The notes under the pieces are model-generated. The model searched no databases and was not told where the DNA came from. It worked only from the letters and a program-made list of their open reading frames with translations. Positions 54,401 to 64,000 of a DNA stretch of 64,000 nucleotides are shown here, in pieces. The position numbers and the translations under genes were made by a program. Within the stretch, counting starts at the first letter, position 1; each line of letters opens with the position of its first letter. Source of the stretch: Albula goreensis (Eukaryota > Chordata > Actinopteri > Albuliformes > Albulidae); NCBI GenBank assembly GCA_022829145.1, contig CM040742.1, forward strand, positions 14,550,131-14,614,130, read 5' to 3'.

Positions 54401-55961
54401 AAGGTAAATTATGCACTTTCTTACTGTGCCTATACACTTCATTTGAGCTTTAAAGATATCAGTCATAATGTATTATCTGGATGCTTCTTAAACTTTACAT
54501 TTGGATACAGTTTTTCATCTCATTTCCCCAGAACACCAAAATTCCAGATTTAAAATTAAATGAATCAGTTTAATTGTTTTTTTAATTGCATGCAAAATCT
54601 TGATATTATGTGCTACATTGGTACTCATATTGTCTGCTGCATATTGATTATGGATATAATAATTCTGCAATTTGCTGAACAGTAGAATTATTCAATATTT
54701 AAAAATGCGCTTTAAGACTACCTTAAAATACAGAGCATTGTGATAATGTAATTTCATAGTAGTGTGTATAGATATTATTTTAGGATCCCAGCCTTTTAAA
54801 TAACTCTGCAGAAGTGAAGGTGTGAAATTCTCAGTGGGACTTCGGCAAGTGCAGATTGCATCGCATTATTCAGTTTCATTTGCAACCACGAGTGTAGGTG
54901 TGCATGAGAGCCAGGGCTGGAAACTCCAAATTTGGGGAGAAAAAGGGGAAAATTGTAAAAATGAGACAGTACAGAATTTATTCACAAACTGTTAAAAATA
55001 CCATAGGGAATTTAGGAGAGCACACTCGGTTTCTTGCTTGTGTTGCCTTGTTTGAGAACGGAAAAGGCCATGGTAAACCTATGTACCCCTGTTCTGTGTC
55101 GGACTCCACAGCATTTGTGACCTGCACTTTGAATAACTGGACAGAAGTCACAGTGACAGTGAATACCACAGAGGATTTCCAGCGTGTGTTGAGGAGCAAA
55201 GAGGTCTTGATGGCTGTTGGTGGAAAAGAGACTTTTTCCTTAGTGTGTAAAAATAGTCCCCTCACTCCAGATTCTCCGCACTCTGACAAAATTTGTGGTA
55301 AGATACAGGAGTAGCGTTTTTTGATGTTACTGCTAACTTTGTCATTTTTGTTGCTGTTGGCATGATCATCTTTATTATTATATTATTTTTATTTTATGAT
55401 TATGATAATGATAATGATGATTATGAAATTAGCAATGATGACTATTGTGACCACTCTCATTAGAGTATAAAAATATATATGAATATATTCCTGTTTGTAA
55501 CATGTAACTTGTTCCAGAATTAAGCTCTTGTTTTTCTCTTCATTTTGCAGTGAGTGTTGCTTCACTCTTTGTAGTCATCTGTGCTGCCTTCGCTCTCCCC
55601 ACCATGACAGCTGCAATATGCTGTTTCAGAAAGAGAAACAGAAGTGGAAATACAGGTGAAGCTTTGTAGAGGATGTAGTGGAAGCTTTTGAAATGATGAT
55701 GTAGAGGATTTCATCTGAAAGCCAGTTCTATAACTGCAAGTAACTCCCCCGGTCTCTCTCTCCTCAGATCATAACAAAACCCAGGAACTGGTGTATGCTG
55801 AAGTCACAGGGCTGTCAGTGAAGAAGAGACAGAGCATCAGGGAGAGAACAACAGTGTCAGGAGTAGTTTATGGACAAATTAAAGCACCAGGGGACCCCGC
55901 CAACACTGAGGGGAGGGCCCAAGGCCAGGAGGAAGCCATTTATGCCAAAGTTCACAAATGA
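51444..55961 (+). CDS. CD2/SLAM-like Ig receptor with ITIM tail (gene-level span)
   Basis: Six exons, all introns phase 1 (the usual pattern for Ig receptors), giving 386 residues: signal peptide (1-17), V-type Ig domain (18-125), two C2-type domains (126-210, 211-287), membrane segment (about 290-313) and cytoplasmic tail (314-386). The V domain lacks the canonical cysteine pair and each C2 domain has four cysteines, as in the CD2/CD48/SLAM family. Tail tyrosines 332 (LVYAEV) and 357 (VVYGQI) fit the ITIM consensus and 381 (AIYAKV) nearly does, suggesting an inhibitory receptor that recruits SHP phosphatases. No orthologue can be named from sequence alone. A paralogue begins at 63541. Function is inferred. 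Confidence 0.85.
52203..52474 (+). mobile_element. hairpin MITE-like element with microsatellite loop
   Basis: The left arm (GTTTAAATATAAGTAATAAT, then ATAATTATAAAGT…GAGGTCTGTTT) is the imperfect reverse complement of the right arm (AAACAGGCCTC…ACTTTATAATTATATTATTA…TATTTAAATAC). Arms of about 55-90 bases flank the repeat at 52281-52376. No coding capacity. It looks like a palindromic MITE whose centre expanded into a microsatellite. Confidence 0.65.
52281..52376 (+). repeat. (TAATA)n pentanucleotide microsatellite
   Basis: About nineteen near-perfect ATAAT/TAATA units, without interruption. Confidence 0.95.
52808..53131 (+). CDS. receptor gene A exon 2 (V-type Ig domain)
   Basis: 324 bases, phase 1 at both ends, encoding a domain from VIVPLCRASQEHTVLSYG to FNYIIKLTIQ. 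GESVFLHL is strand B with Phe/Leu where Ig V domains have Cys. KNDSGIYTVEVYD is strand F, with Val in place of the second Cys. This cysteine-less V domain is typical of CD2, CD48 and SLAM proteins. N-glycosylation sequons NRS, NGT and NDS/NDT are present. TTTGCAG acceptor, GTACTG donor. Confidence 0.87.
53132..53489 (+). other. receptor gene A intron 2
   Basis: AT-rich, no feature recognised; ends in CCTCCCCAG. Confidence 0.8.
53490..53744 (+). CDS. receptor gene A exon 3 (first C2-type Ig domain)
   Basis: 255 bases, phase 1-1, encoding APVSKPVLSQLCLPHGEL through RTIQLSTCP. Cysteines lie at SQLC, VSC, LTC and STC, the two-disulfide pattern of the membrane-proximal domain in CD2-family proteins. 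Trp is in EYSWILG. Sequons NRS and NVS/NLT are present. Confidence 0.88.
53745..55066 (+). other. receptor gene A intron 3
   Basis: AT-rich; poly-A followed by a TA run near 54,067-54,095. No other feature recognised. Confidence 0.75.
55067..55297 (+). CDS. receptor gene A exon 4 (second C2-type Ig domain)
   Basis: Proposed at 231 bases, phase 1-1, encoding GHGKPMYPCSVSDSTAFVTC, TLNNWTEVTVTV and on to HSDKIC. Four cysteines (YPC, VTC, LVC, KIC) and a Trp follow the spacing of exon 3, so this is a second copy of the same domain type. The donor GTAAGA is clear. The acceptor at 55065-55066 is less certain: the pyrimidine tract is followed by GAGAACGGAAAAG. An alternative AG at 55110-55111 would lose the first cysteine. 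Confidence 0.7.
55298..55550 (+). other. receptor gene A intron 4
   Basis: Short intron with an ATT/GAT-rich low-complexity stretch at about 55371-55434. Confidence 0.8.
55551..55655 (+). CDS. receptor gene A exon 5 (transmembrane segment)
   Basis: 105 bases, phase 1-1, encoding VSVASLFVVICAAFALPTMT, AAICCFRKRNRSGNT. One hydrophobic stretch of about 24 residues ends in the stop-transfer FRKRNR. The juxtamembrane Cys-Cys could be palmitoylated. It contains no charged residue of the kind that pairs with activating adaptors. Confidence 0.88.
55656..55767 (+). other. receptor gene A intron 5
   Basis: 112-base intron ending in CTCTCTCTCCTCAG. Confidence 0.85.
55768..55961 (+). CDS. receptor gene A exon 6 (ITIM-bearing cytoplasmic tail)
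   Basis: Encodes DHNKTQELVYAEVTGLSVKK and on to EEAIYAKVHK, then TGA. LVYAEV (Tyr332) and VVYGQI (Tyr357) fit (I/V/L/S)xYxx(I/V/L), the ITIM. AIYAKV (Tyr381) has Ala at -2. None fits the SLAM switch motif TxYxx(V/I), which sets it apart from classical SLAM receptors. Confidence 0.88.
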
Positions 55962-57150
55962 GCCAGCCAATCAAACAGACAAGTTCACTTGATTAACCAA
56001 TCATAAGCTGCACAAAATGGAATGTGCCAATCAAAAGGTCCACACAATCATGACCACACAACATATTTATTGAAAACATGCCCATTTTTTTCTTACATTT
56101 TCATTGAACAACACGGTAAAGTATCATCGTTTGTTTGCTTTAAAACAATTTTAAAAATCCTTCACAATGTGATTTCAAGCAACATGCAATATAAAGTATC
56201 AAGTGATAAAACATTTGTTGAAGATGATTTAGATTGTTCTTGTTTTATCACATTTTATCAAACCTTTGACAGGAAGATGAATATATGCTATACTTAATAT
56301 ATCATAGAGGTAAACCTGCTGAGTCATAAATAATGTTTGGGCATGCTGTTTAGGTCTCTTGGAAATATAAAAGTGATATATATTACATAAACAAACCAGT
56401 ATGCTGACTGTTCCTGACCATAATAACATACTCACAGTGGAAGGTTTTCAAAATAGAAGGTACATAGTATTATTAAGTTTATTTCATATTATACACAAGT
56501 ACACATCTGATCAAACATTCAAATCAAAAATGATTTACAAGTAAATATACAAATTAATCAATTCATTACATTGGTCCTTCTCTTTTGCCATCTTCTGAAA
56601 AGATCAGAGTAAATGAAAAGCTCTTACTCACAAATAACACACACACACACACACACACGTGCACCCACCCGTTTCTCGTTATGAAACTAATTCATTTCCA
56701 TGCTGCAGTGTGAAATCACAGACAAATAAATAAAGACATGGATTACAAGTTAAATATATACACCAAGACATAATTTATAAAGCATTTATTATAACTGAGG
56801 AGTATGCACCCAAAACTGTTTCTATACCATTTTAATACATCATAGGTGCTCCCATTTTCAAATTGGATTTAAAAATAGTCTGTGACTCATTGAAAGTGAG
56901 AATTCATGTGCTGTGTCATAGCCACTGCTTTGCTAAATCTGTGACTGGCTGAGCACTAGTTTGCATTCCACACAATTTGTTCATGTTCTCAGTTTTTTTT
57001 TTTCTATGACTTCATTAGCATTCACTGCATATTTTTATCATTGTTATGAATTTCTGTTTGTATTTTAACATATTTTGATGGTATGTCAGTTATGATATAA
57101 CACCTTATATTAAATTTGTAGTAACAATAAATGTATTTCCATCTTATCTC
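55962..57150 (+). other. receptor gene A 3' UTR and downstream
   Basis: Candidate AATAAA signals at 56725-56730, 56729-56734 and 57126-57131; the last is followed by a T/GT-rich stretch. A CA run lies at about 56637-56659. No coding sequence recognised. Confidence 0.55.
57126..57131 (+). terminator. candidate poly(A) signal of receptor gene A
   Basis: AATAAA with CCTTTCTTTTGTGTTG about 35 bases downstream. Two further signals lie upstream. Confidence 0.35.
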
Positions 57151-57287
57151 TTATTTTAATTTGGCTCCTTTCTTTTGTGTTGAGCAATATCTTACATAAA
57201 CAAGTGCGAATTCGCAATAGCTGCGACCAGGCCTCTCCAATTGCCACACCCCCTTTTAGCCAATTGGTATAAACAGAAACACACTCC

Positions 57288-57381
<94 letters not shown>

Positions 57382-60300
57382 ACCTCCATGCCAAAGTTCA
57401 GCCTCCCAGGGCAAAAACTGTGGACGCAAAAGGGTGGGGAAATTTTTGTGGCTCGACCGACCAACAGAGCAAGCTATAGAGCTGCTGGTCGCAGCTAAAA
57501 ATGGCTATATCCACGGGTCATTAATATGTTGTACTGCTGTTTTATTGGTATCTTTTGTTGCATTCTTACAGTCTTAATGTATGATGTAAGTATGATTGTC
57601 CTAAATTCTCAGACGTTAAACAGCAGAGCGAACTATATGTTAGGGTATTTGTTTAGATGGTCAGCAGTACAAACAGTGACATTTGATCTGAAACACATTC
57701 AAAACAATTGTGCTTTTTCATATAAAATAAATACACTCTAATCCTATCATAACAATGAACCACCTAGTTATGGTGAAAGGGTTAAATTGAAACAAAAATA
57801 TATGTTCTCGAGCAGTTCAAATATAGAAAGGAGAAATGTAGGCCTACCATTAGTTAGAATCATGGATTTGTGTTCCTCTTGGAAGCTCTAGAGGGCAGCA
57901 GATTTCACTATGGGAACACCATCTATAAACACACATATTTTACAGCCCACCTTTACTGCCCACAGGTTACCTCTGGTGACCCAAGTTTGTGTACAGCAGT
58001 AGCAATTTCCCATATCTTCCAGATTATACTTTTTATATCCCTGTCCCTGTCCTCCAGAAAATAAAGGTAAAATAATAAAATAGGCAGCTGTATGTAGGCA
58101 TATCAGTTCAACGCATTTTTCTTAAAGGAAAAAGTGAGATGAGGCCAGGCCTGAGTGGGTGATATTTAGGTGATAGGGCTCAGCTTTGGCCTTTACTACC
58201 TCATGGATCTGGGAGTCCTACAGCTGGAATCTATGATGAAGCATCCAGTCATTTTGCTCCATGGGGCCTGTGGCAGTTTCTGTTTGACTGCAGAAGCAGA
58301 TGTGGTGAGCATGACTAAGACCTCTCCCTGGGAGAGGAGCCGCTCCACACCCGATGGTGACACAGCCTGAGAGACCGGGGGCGGGGCATGGAGGTGGATG
58401 ATGGGGATCTCCCTCACAAACACTCAGGGGAGCGGGACATCAACAGCAAACCACCAAGGTGCAGTTATTGGAAAGGGCAAGAGTCCTTGTGAGGAGACAA
58501 AACAAAAAAACAACAGGGGGAGGAGAACTAAAACTTGCCCCAACCTGCATATATCACCATGGCAACATTGAAAAAGGTCACAACCCTTGCTGGTTAATAT
58601 AATCTGAATCACCCATAACCAATACACTTATATTCTGGAGACTAAGAGTTAGAATCATCAAGTCCTGACAAAGCCACAGAGCTCTGTGTAGCTGTAGGAT
58701 TGTTGCATTTTTGTTTATAAGGTGGCATAAGTACCTTTTGTGGTGATCAAATGGATGAGAATTCGGAAAAATAACCCTACTGCATATGTCATTTGAAAAG
58801 TTTTAGATGTGGGACAACAAAAACGAAGAGGTAATATGAAAATGTGAGCCGTTACTCTGGGAACAGTTTTAGTTAAACTTCACCCATTATTTAATATTAT
58901 GGCCTATTATGGATATATTGTTGTACTTGTGAGCTGCATTTTAGCTTGGATTAGCACAGCTGACTAACAGTTGTGCATTAGTGTTGCTGCATTCACTCCG
59001 GGATGTTGTTAGCCAGGTCTGATGTTACCACTAACATGACTGTTAACAGGTGAATGTGCGATTTGCTCAACCACATTGTAAATCAACTGTCTACTAAAAG
59101 TCAACTAAATGACTGAGATGTTATATATAGAGAGAGAAAGAGAGAGTAGAAGAACCTTGTCATGACAATAATCGTTGGTGTTATGAGGAGGACTCTCACT
59201 GGCCACTTGCTTTGGAAAAGATGACTAATGGTGACTAATTAAATTGAATGGCAGTGTTTTCACTTTATCGATGACTATAAAATTGAATTAGATGGATAGG
59301 CGTAGAATCCTGGTGTAAACGTTTGTGTGGTGATAAAATATTTTAGTCAATAAAATTCTTTCATCTTTGAAGTTCATGTACCACACCATCCTTCCATCAT
59401 CCTACACATTTTAGTACAAATGTGGCACCCGATGATATTTCCCTTTGTATTCCTGTAACTGCAGACATGTTCCTTTACACCTTGAGTGTTGCCCTCCATT
59501 TACTATATGACTAGTTTTCCTTTTACCCTCTCTATTTTAGTACTGCAGTGTACATTCACTGATCGTGGTAGTACATTGCTCTGCACCCCAGTATCTATTT
59601 TCAATTTCATTCTAGGTCAATTCCTTTTGAAATCTAACACCATGTCACCACCTTCATTAAGTTTCACTACGCCAATGTAAAACTAGTTTTTTCACCCTTC
59701 AGCCCTGTTTACCAATTAATCATGTATTCATGACTTTCATTGCTGTAAAATGTTTATAAATTTATGATTTTCATGTCCCCCTCTTTCTGTGTTTAAAAAG
59801 AGCAGGTGAGAAAGGGGAGAACCTCTCCCACTGCACACACATTGGTCTGTTTGAGTAGGCCCAAAGCTTTGCATGTGGGATGGACTTCCTGTTCACACAA
59901 AGCCAATCAGGACTGATCGATCACCTGCAGATGCCCATCGCAAACAACACAGAAGCCCTCTGGTCATTGGAGAAGGTGATGATTGAGTCGTTTGAAGAGT
60001 TGCTGAGCCCTGAAGCTCATGGTCTGTTCCTGACCAGAACAACCCTCACATCCCTGGACAAAGCCTGGAGTTGCTTTAACGATTAGACTTCAGTCATATG
60101 AGGGCTTTGACTTGCCTTGACATCAAGACAGTAATTGGTACATCCCATTACTCCTAAGAACGTCTGAGGTTTAGATGCAAGTTTCTGTGGAGCAACCAAA
60201 CCAGCAGGCTTTTTCTAGTGAGAAGCCAGGAAAAAGGATCCATGTATGAGTTGCAACTCAGGGACACCCTTTAGCCATGCGGCTAGTCATCAGAAACCTC

Positions 60301-61733
60301 AGTCTTCACTCAATGACCAAACAAGTTGAGTACAACAACATTCTAATTCCTCTATCTGTATCTTTCATCAGTTATTGGTAAATAAATGTATTAATGTATT
60401 TAAACTCCTTAAACTCCTTGCCAAAAGAAATAAAAGCACTAAACTATATAAAGGATTTTAGTGTAAACATCAAATATTGACTGAAACAAAAACAGAGCTG
60501 CTCACATTTTTAGTTGTCATTCAAGTTAACTTGTAATTAAATAGTCTGCTGCTAGCACACGTAAGTACGCATGTGGTGTATTTTAATATATTTTTTCTTT
60601 TAATAGTAAAATATTTTTTAATTTCTTTTTTCTTGTAATATTGTGATATGTGTTTTGTATTTAACATTTATTGTATGTTTGTATTTTAAGAGTTTCTGAA
60701 CATCATGGTAGGTTATTAACATTAATGTTGTGTTTTATTTTTAATCTTTGGCCTCTAGGGATGGGAGATGGAAACTAGCAATAGCTAAAATCTCAGTATG
60801 CAGAACATCAGCTATGTGAACCTGGTGGAACCTGGCAGTAATGAAGCTATGTCTCTTGGCATTGTCCCTATTCAAATAGACATAAAATAATAAATAATAA
60901 ATAAATGTTAAGTTAAAAAAAATTATATTGTCTTTTTTTCATACGAAGTGGTATAACAGAGTAAACAAACTAAAATTAAAGCTAGTCTGTCTCTCCATGT
61001 AACCTTGCCCTAACTTGACCATCATGGATAATCACACCTGTTCGATCTTTAATAAGGTGACTAATAAGCTTCTTGTATTCACATGACTCACATGAAGCTT
61101 TTGTTTATTGGACCATTAAGTATTACAATTAGTCAATGCTCCCTCCTGAAGCTTTTCCTTTCCTTACGAGCTCATGCCAAAAAAAAAAAGAAAGAAAAAA
61201 CATGTTCCTGTTCCATCCTGTTCATTAATTTTTATGAAAGATTATCTCAAAACCAGTTTCATCCTCCCCTTCCACAAATTGTTTTTTTTTCTGTTCAATT
61301 GAGTTCAGATCAGTTGTGTGCAGTTGTGTGTCAGTCTGTACTTATACAGAACTTACTCAGTACAGACTTTAGTTTCGGCTTCAGTTCCTCCTCGGCACGC
61401 TTGATTTTAGTCTCCTCTGAAACCATGTAAAGAATGCAGCCATGCTCTGCTATGCAAAACAGTCCCAAGCGCTACGGAAGCCCAGGTTTCTACACAGAGG
61501 CAGTGTAATAGTTCTCTGTTAAAATCAGTAAAAAATCAAAACAGAAGGAGATGCATGCAGGTGATCAGAAAATGGCTGAATTACTCAGCCATAAATAACA
61601 GGCTAAAAATCATGACTGGTTGAATACTTCAGTTGTCTGGTTTCATTATTAGCGGCCTCAGGATTGTCCTGATAGGACCTTTGCTTAAATGAACCATCTT
61701 AAGTTAGTGATATACTGTGATATACTGCATGCA
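57151..61733 (+). other. intergenic region between receptor gene A and the Tc1 element
   Basis: Holds a CA array (57291-57378), a short GA run near 59,130, and AT-rich sequence with AATAAATAATAAATAAATG near 60,885-60,905. Open frames such as 58170-58370 and 59880-60086 show no recognisable domain and no good splice context. I see no further Ig exon. Confidence 0.65.
57291..57378 (+). repeat. (CA)n microsatellite, about 44 units
   Basis: Uninterrupted CA run of 88 bases, likely highly polymorphic. The minus-strand Cys-Val frames over it are artefacts. Confidence 0.97.
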
Positions 61734-62826
61734 CTGAGTTGATGCACAGGGTTGGGCACCCTTGGCCAAATGACATATTTTGTTGATTTTTTTCATTGAA
61801 AAGTAGTAAGCACAGCCTCTGTAGCAAATGGAGCATAAAACACATTTTTTCTGCAAATACTAATGCACAGTTACTCTTTATTTCATAACTAAAAATAAAC
61901 AAACAAATAAAATCATCATTGTAGCATGTGCAAAGGTTTGGGCTCCCTACATAGTCAGTACTTAGTATCACCCCCTTTGGCAGATATCACAACTTGCAAA
62001 CACTGTTTGTAGTCAGCTAAATGTCTTTCAGTTCTTGTATTTGGAATTTTTCCCAACTCTTCCTTACAGAAGGCTTCTAGTGCTGAGATATTCTTGGGCC
62101 GTCTTGTATGCACAGCTTGTTTAAGACCTACCCACAGATTTTCAATGATGTTTAAGTCAGGGGACTGTGAGGGCCACTCTAAAAGCTTCAGTTTGCGTCT
62201 CTTGAGGCAGTTAACAGTGGATTTTGACGCATGTTCTCGATCATTATCCTGTTGAAGAAACCATCCTCTTTTCCACTTCAGCTGTTTTTTTTGTACAGAT
62301 GGTGTAACATTTGCTTCCAGAATTTGCTGGTATTTAGTGGAATCCATTCCTCCCTCCACCCATGCATGTTTCCTGTGCCACTGGCTGCAACACAACCCCA
62401 AAACATGACAGATCCGCTCCCATGCTTAACAGTTGGGAAGGTGTTTTCTCCAAACATACCTTTGCTGATTGTCTTCCAGATCTCATCTTCACCTCCACAG
62501 TTCCCCTGAATTGCCATTTCTTAATTACATTTTGCACTGTGGAAACTTCTTATAGCCTTCCCCTGCATTGTGGGCATCAATTAGTTTCATTTTCAGATCC
62601 TTAGACAGTTGCGTAGAGGAGTCCATTGTTGCTGAATGTTAGCACAATTTTCGAAGAGTCAGACAATTTATAAAGCTTTGAAATTAGCATCAGCTGACAG
62701 TTCATAATGACAATTGTTGACTTGCCTCAGGCCTAAATTGCTTGTCAAGGTCTGAAACCTTTTCAATTAAAAAATCAACAAAATATGTCATTTGGCCAAG
62801 GGTGCCCAAACATTTGCATACAACTG
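61734..62826 (-). mobile_element. Tc1-like DNA transposon, decayed
   Basis: Terminal inverted repeats: the left has GGGCACCCTTGGCCAAATGA and CATATTTTGTTGATTTTTT; the right is its reverse complement, ending CAAATGTTTGGGC…ACAGTTG-type sequence. A TA follows at 62827-62828, as expected of Tc1/mariner insertion; the left tip is degraded. The length of about 1.1 kb is short of a complete Tc1 element (about 1.6 kb), so internal sequence is lost. The transposase lies on the minus strand. Confidence 0.9.
61955..62626 (-). pseudogene. Tc1-like transposase, broken
   Basis: Reads from ATG at 62626 (MDSSTQLSKDLKMKLIDAHN) to a stop at 61955. Typical Tc1 landmarks are present: KHGSGSVMFWGC, LQQDNDREHASK, WPSQSPDLNIIENLW. 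Asp in QQDND and Glu in IIEN are 34 residues apart (DD34E). The reading frame changes several times, a stop follows the first 35 or so codons, and most of the helix-turn-helix and first catalytic region is missing, so it cannot make transposase. Confidence 0.9.
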
Positions 62827-62828
62827 TA

Positions 62829-63540
62829 TAGCATATTCATAACTCAGAATTGAACATTGTCACTCAGGAAAGGGATTAAAGAACTACAAAACCTGAACGA
62901 TGGCATTTGGCTTGCTTTACTTTCATGGTCGCAGCTTTCACCTACATTTTGTAAACAGTCTGTCACTCACAGGAGGAAGCTAACCAAATGTTTCACATCT
63001 TATTTTACAGAGTAAGGAAACCACACACACTACTGCATTCAGAGGAAATGAGACACTGGCCACAGTTGCAGAACAGAGGCACATAACAATTGCAATATAA
63101 AATGTACTTTTAATGGGTCCCCTTCTTGAAATCTACATGGCAGTTTGAATAAACATCTCCCATTTATCAAATTAGCATTTTCACTTTCAGTAATTTTTCA
63201 CTTGTGTCTAATATAGCCTTTTCACCCTATTTGCACATGGGAACTACAACTGTAAACCCTGTAGGCTATGGCATTTAGAACATGTCTCCAGTTAAACTGT
63301 TCTTACTCAAACCAGATGAACAAAATAATTTGCCTTACGATCCATGCCTGTGTAGTATTCTGTACAATATGTGTTGTTCCACTTCCTATGAGCAGAGAAT
63401 GAAGTGTCACATGTGGGGGGAAATAATGCTATTTCCTTGTGTGACTCACTAGGTTGCTCTGCTAGATATGCATCTGAAGAGAAACACACATCTCTAACCA
63501 TACGCGCAGCCACTACTGAGCGTTTGCAAATATGCACAGC
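62829..63540 (+). other. upstream region of receptor gene B
   Basis: No coding sequence recognised. A TTTCC ETS-type core (63432-63436), a perfect AP-1 site TGACTCA (63442-63448) and an octamer-like TTTGCAAAT (63524-63532) lie within about 110 bases of the start codon. Confidence 0.55.
63432..63448 (+). promoter_or_regulatory. ETS + AP-1 motif pair, candidate promoter of receptor gene B
   Basis: TTTCC (ETS core on the minus strand) lies six bases from TGACTCA, about 95 bases upstream of ATG 63541. ETS/AP-1 pairs are common in lymphoid and myeloid promoters. The motif is seen; activity is inferred. Confidence 0.35.
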
Positions 63541-63628
63541 ATGATTGCTGTCTGGACTCCAAAAAAATGTCTGTCCTGCAGGAAACTGACATTGTGGGTT
63601 GTGTTCCTTTGCATTTGGGCAGGTAAAG
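63541..63628 (+). CDS. receptor gene B exon 1 (signal peptide)
   Basis: Encodes MIAVWTPKKCLSCRKL, then TLWVVFLCIWAGK, with hydrophobic core LWVVFLCIWA. GTAAGT donor in phase 1, the same gene structure as receptor gene A. The N-terminal region before the core is basic, as in signal peptides. Confidence 0.8.
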
Positions 63629-63752
63629 GTAAGTCACCCCCCTTTAAGTTGCAAAATGTTGTACAGATCTAACTTAAAATTGAATGTAATGACATGAATA
63701 GTTGACTTAATTAAAATGGTCAATAATATAATATCTTGTTTTTTTTTTTCAG

Positions 63753-64000
63753 TTAAAGCAACAGTCGTTGGAAAAGCTGGAGATGTGGTTTTTCTACACC
63801 CTTCAAAGCAGCTGAAAAATTCTTTTGAAGTGAAATGGAAGCAATCAAACAGACTCGTGGGGAAATTAAAAAATGGAATTCCTAGATATGGGAGTCAATA
63901 TTTCATTTTCCCCAATAGCTCTTTAAAAATAAATAATACAAATAGAAATGATTCTGGGATCTATACACTGGAAGTTTTTGATAATAATGGTAAAAATATT
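63753..64000 (+). CDS. receptor gene B exon 2 (V-type Ig domain), cut by window end
   Basis: Begins after a long T tract and CAG with VKATVVGKAGDVVFLHPS and continues open to the last base. GDVVFLHP is strand B without Cys, EVKWKQ is strand C with Trp, and NRNDSGIYTLEVFD is strand F without Cys. It matches the layout of receptor gene A exon 2 (KNDSGIYTVEVYD), so the two are paralogues of the CD2/SLAM-like type. C2, membrane and tail exons lie beyond the window. Confidence 0.85.

Noticed and set aside
54898-55066. Upstream extension of receptor exon 4
   Set aside because: The first codon is GTG, the segment is Lys-rich and not Ig-like, and phase-1 splicing fits an AG at 55066.
57110-57498. 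Cys-Val and His-Thr frames over the CA array
   Set aside because: Microsatellite artefacts.
59880-60086. 68-codon open frame after a short upstream frame
   Set aside because: No homology recognised and no exon structure; likely chance.

Overview
This window is vertebrate, almost certainly teleost fish, nuclear DNA. Coding sequence is split into short exons with GT/AG introns. The introns are full of CA, ATT and GA microsatellites. The mobile elements are fish-like: a Tc1-type transposon remnant, SINE pieces with a tRNA-type B box and MITE-like hairpins. I cannot name the species.

Positions 1 to about 48,700 hold most of one gene on the + strand: camk2a, the alpha subunit of calcium/calmodulin-dependent protein kinase II. 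Sixteen coding exons can be placed to the base (2337 to 44749). The first two coding exons lie upstream of the window. Adding those two exons at their mammalian size gives 478 codons, or 489 with the 33-nt nuclear-localisation exon at 37340-37372, matching the mammalian alpha and alpha-B forms. The encoded protein runs from the kinase N-lobe through the catalytic loop, activation segment, autoregulatory helix (the T286 and T305/T306 equivalents are present) and variable linker to the hub (association) domain, which ends at 44749. A long 3' UTR follows.

A second product is nested in the same gene. The 3' end of intron 12 carries an ATG (35255) and a 26-codon hydrophobic segment that runs without a break into the linker exon. 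This is the alpha-KAP arrangement known from mammals, a kinase-less membrane anchor made from an internal promoter. Its anchor is encoded by the polypyrimidine tract of the intron acceptor. A palindromic MEF2-type site lies about 590 bp upstream.

Intron 3 holds an intact elongator tRNA-Met(CAT) gene (11797-11869) and two damaged copies in a locally duplicated segment. The introns also hold a 444-bp CA array, two degenerate minisatellites, SINE fragments and a short MITE.

From about 51,400 to the end is an immune-type region. One complete six-exon gene (51444-55961) encodes a CD2/SLAM-like receptor: signal peptide, a V-type Ig domain without the usual cysteines, two C2-type domains each with four cysteines, one membrane segment, and a tail with two consensus ITIMs and one ITIM-like motif. 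A paralogue starts at 63541 and is cut by the window edge, so a tandem cluster probably continues beyond. A decayed Tc1-like transposon (about 61734-62826, minus strand) lies between them.
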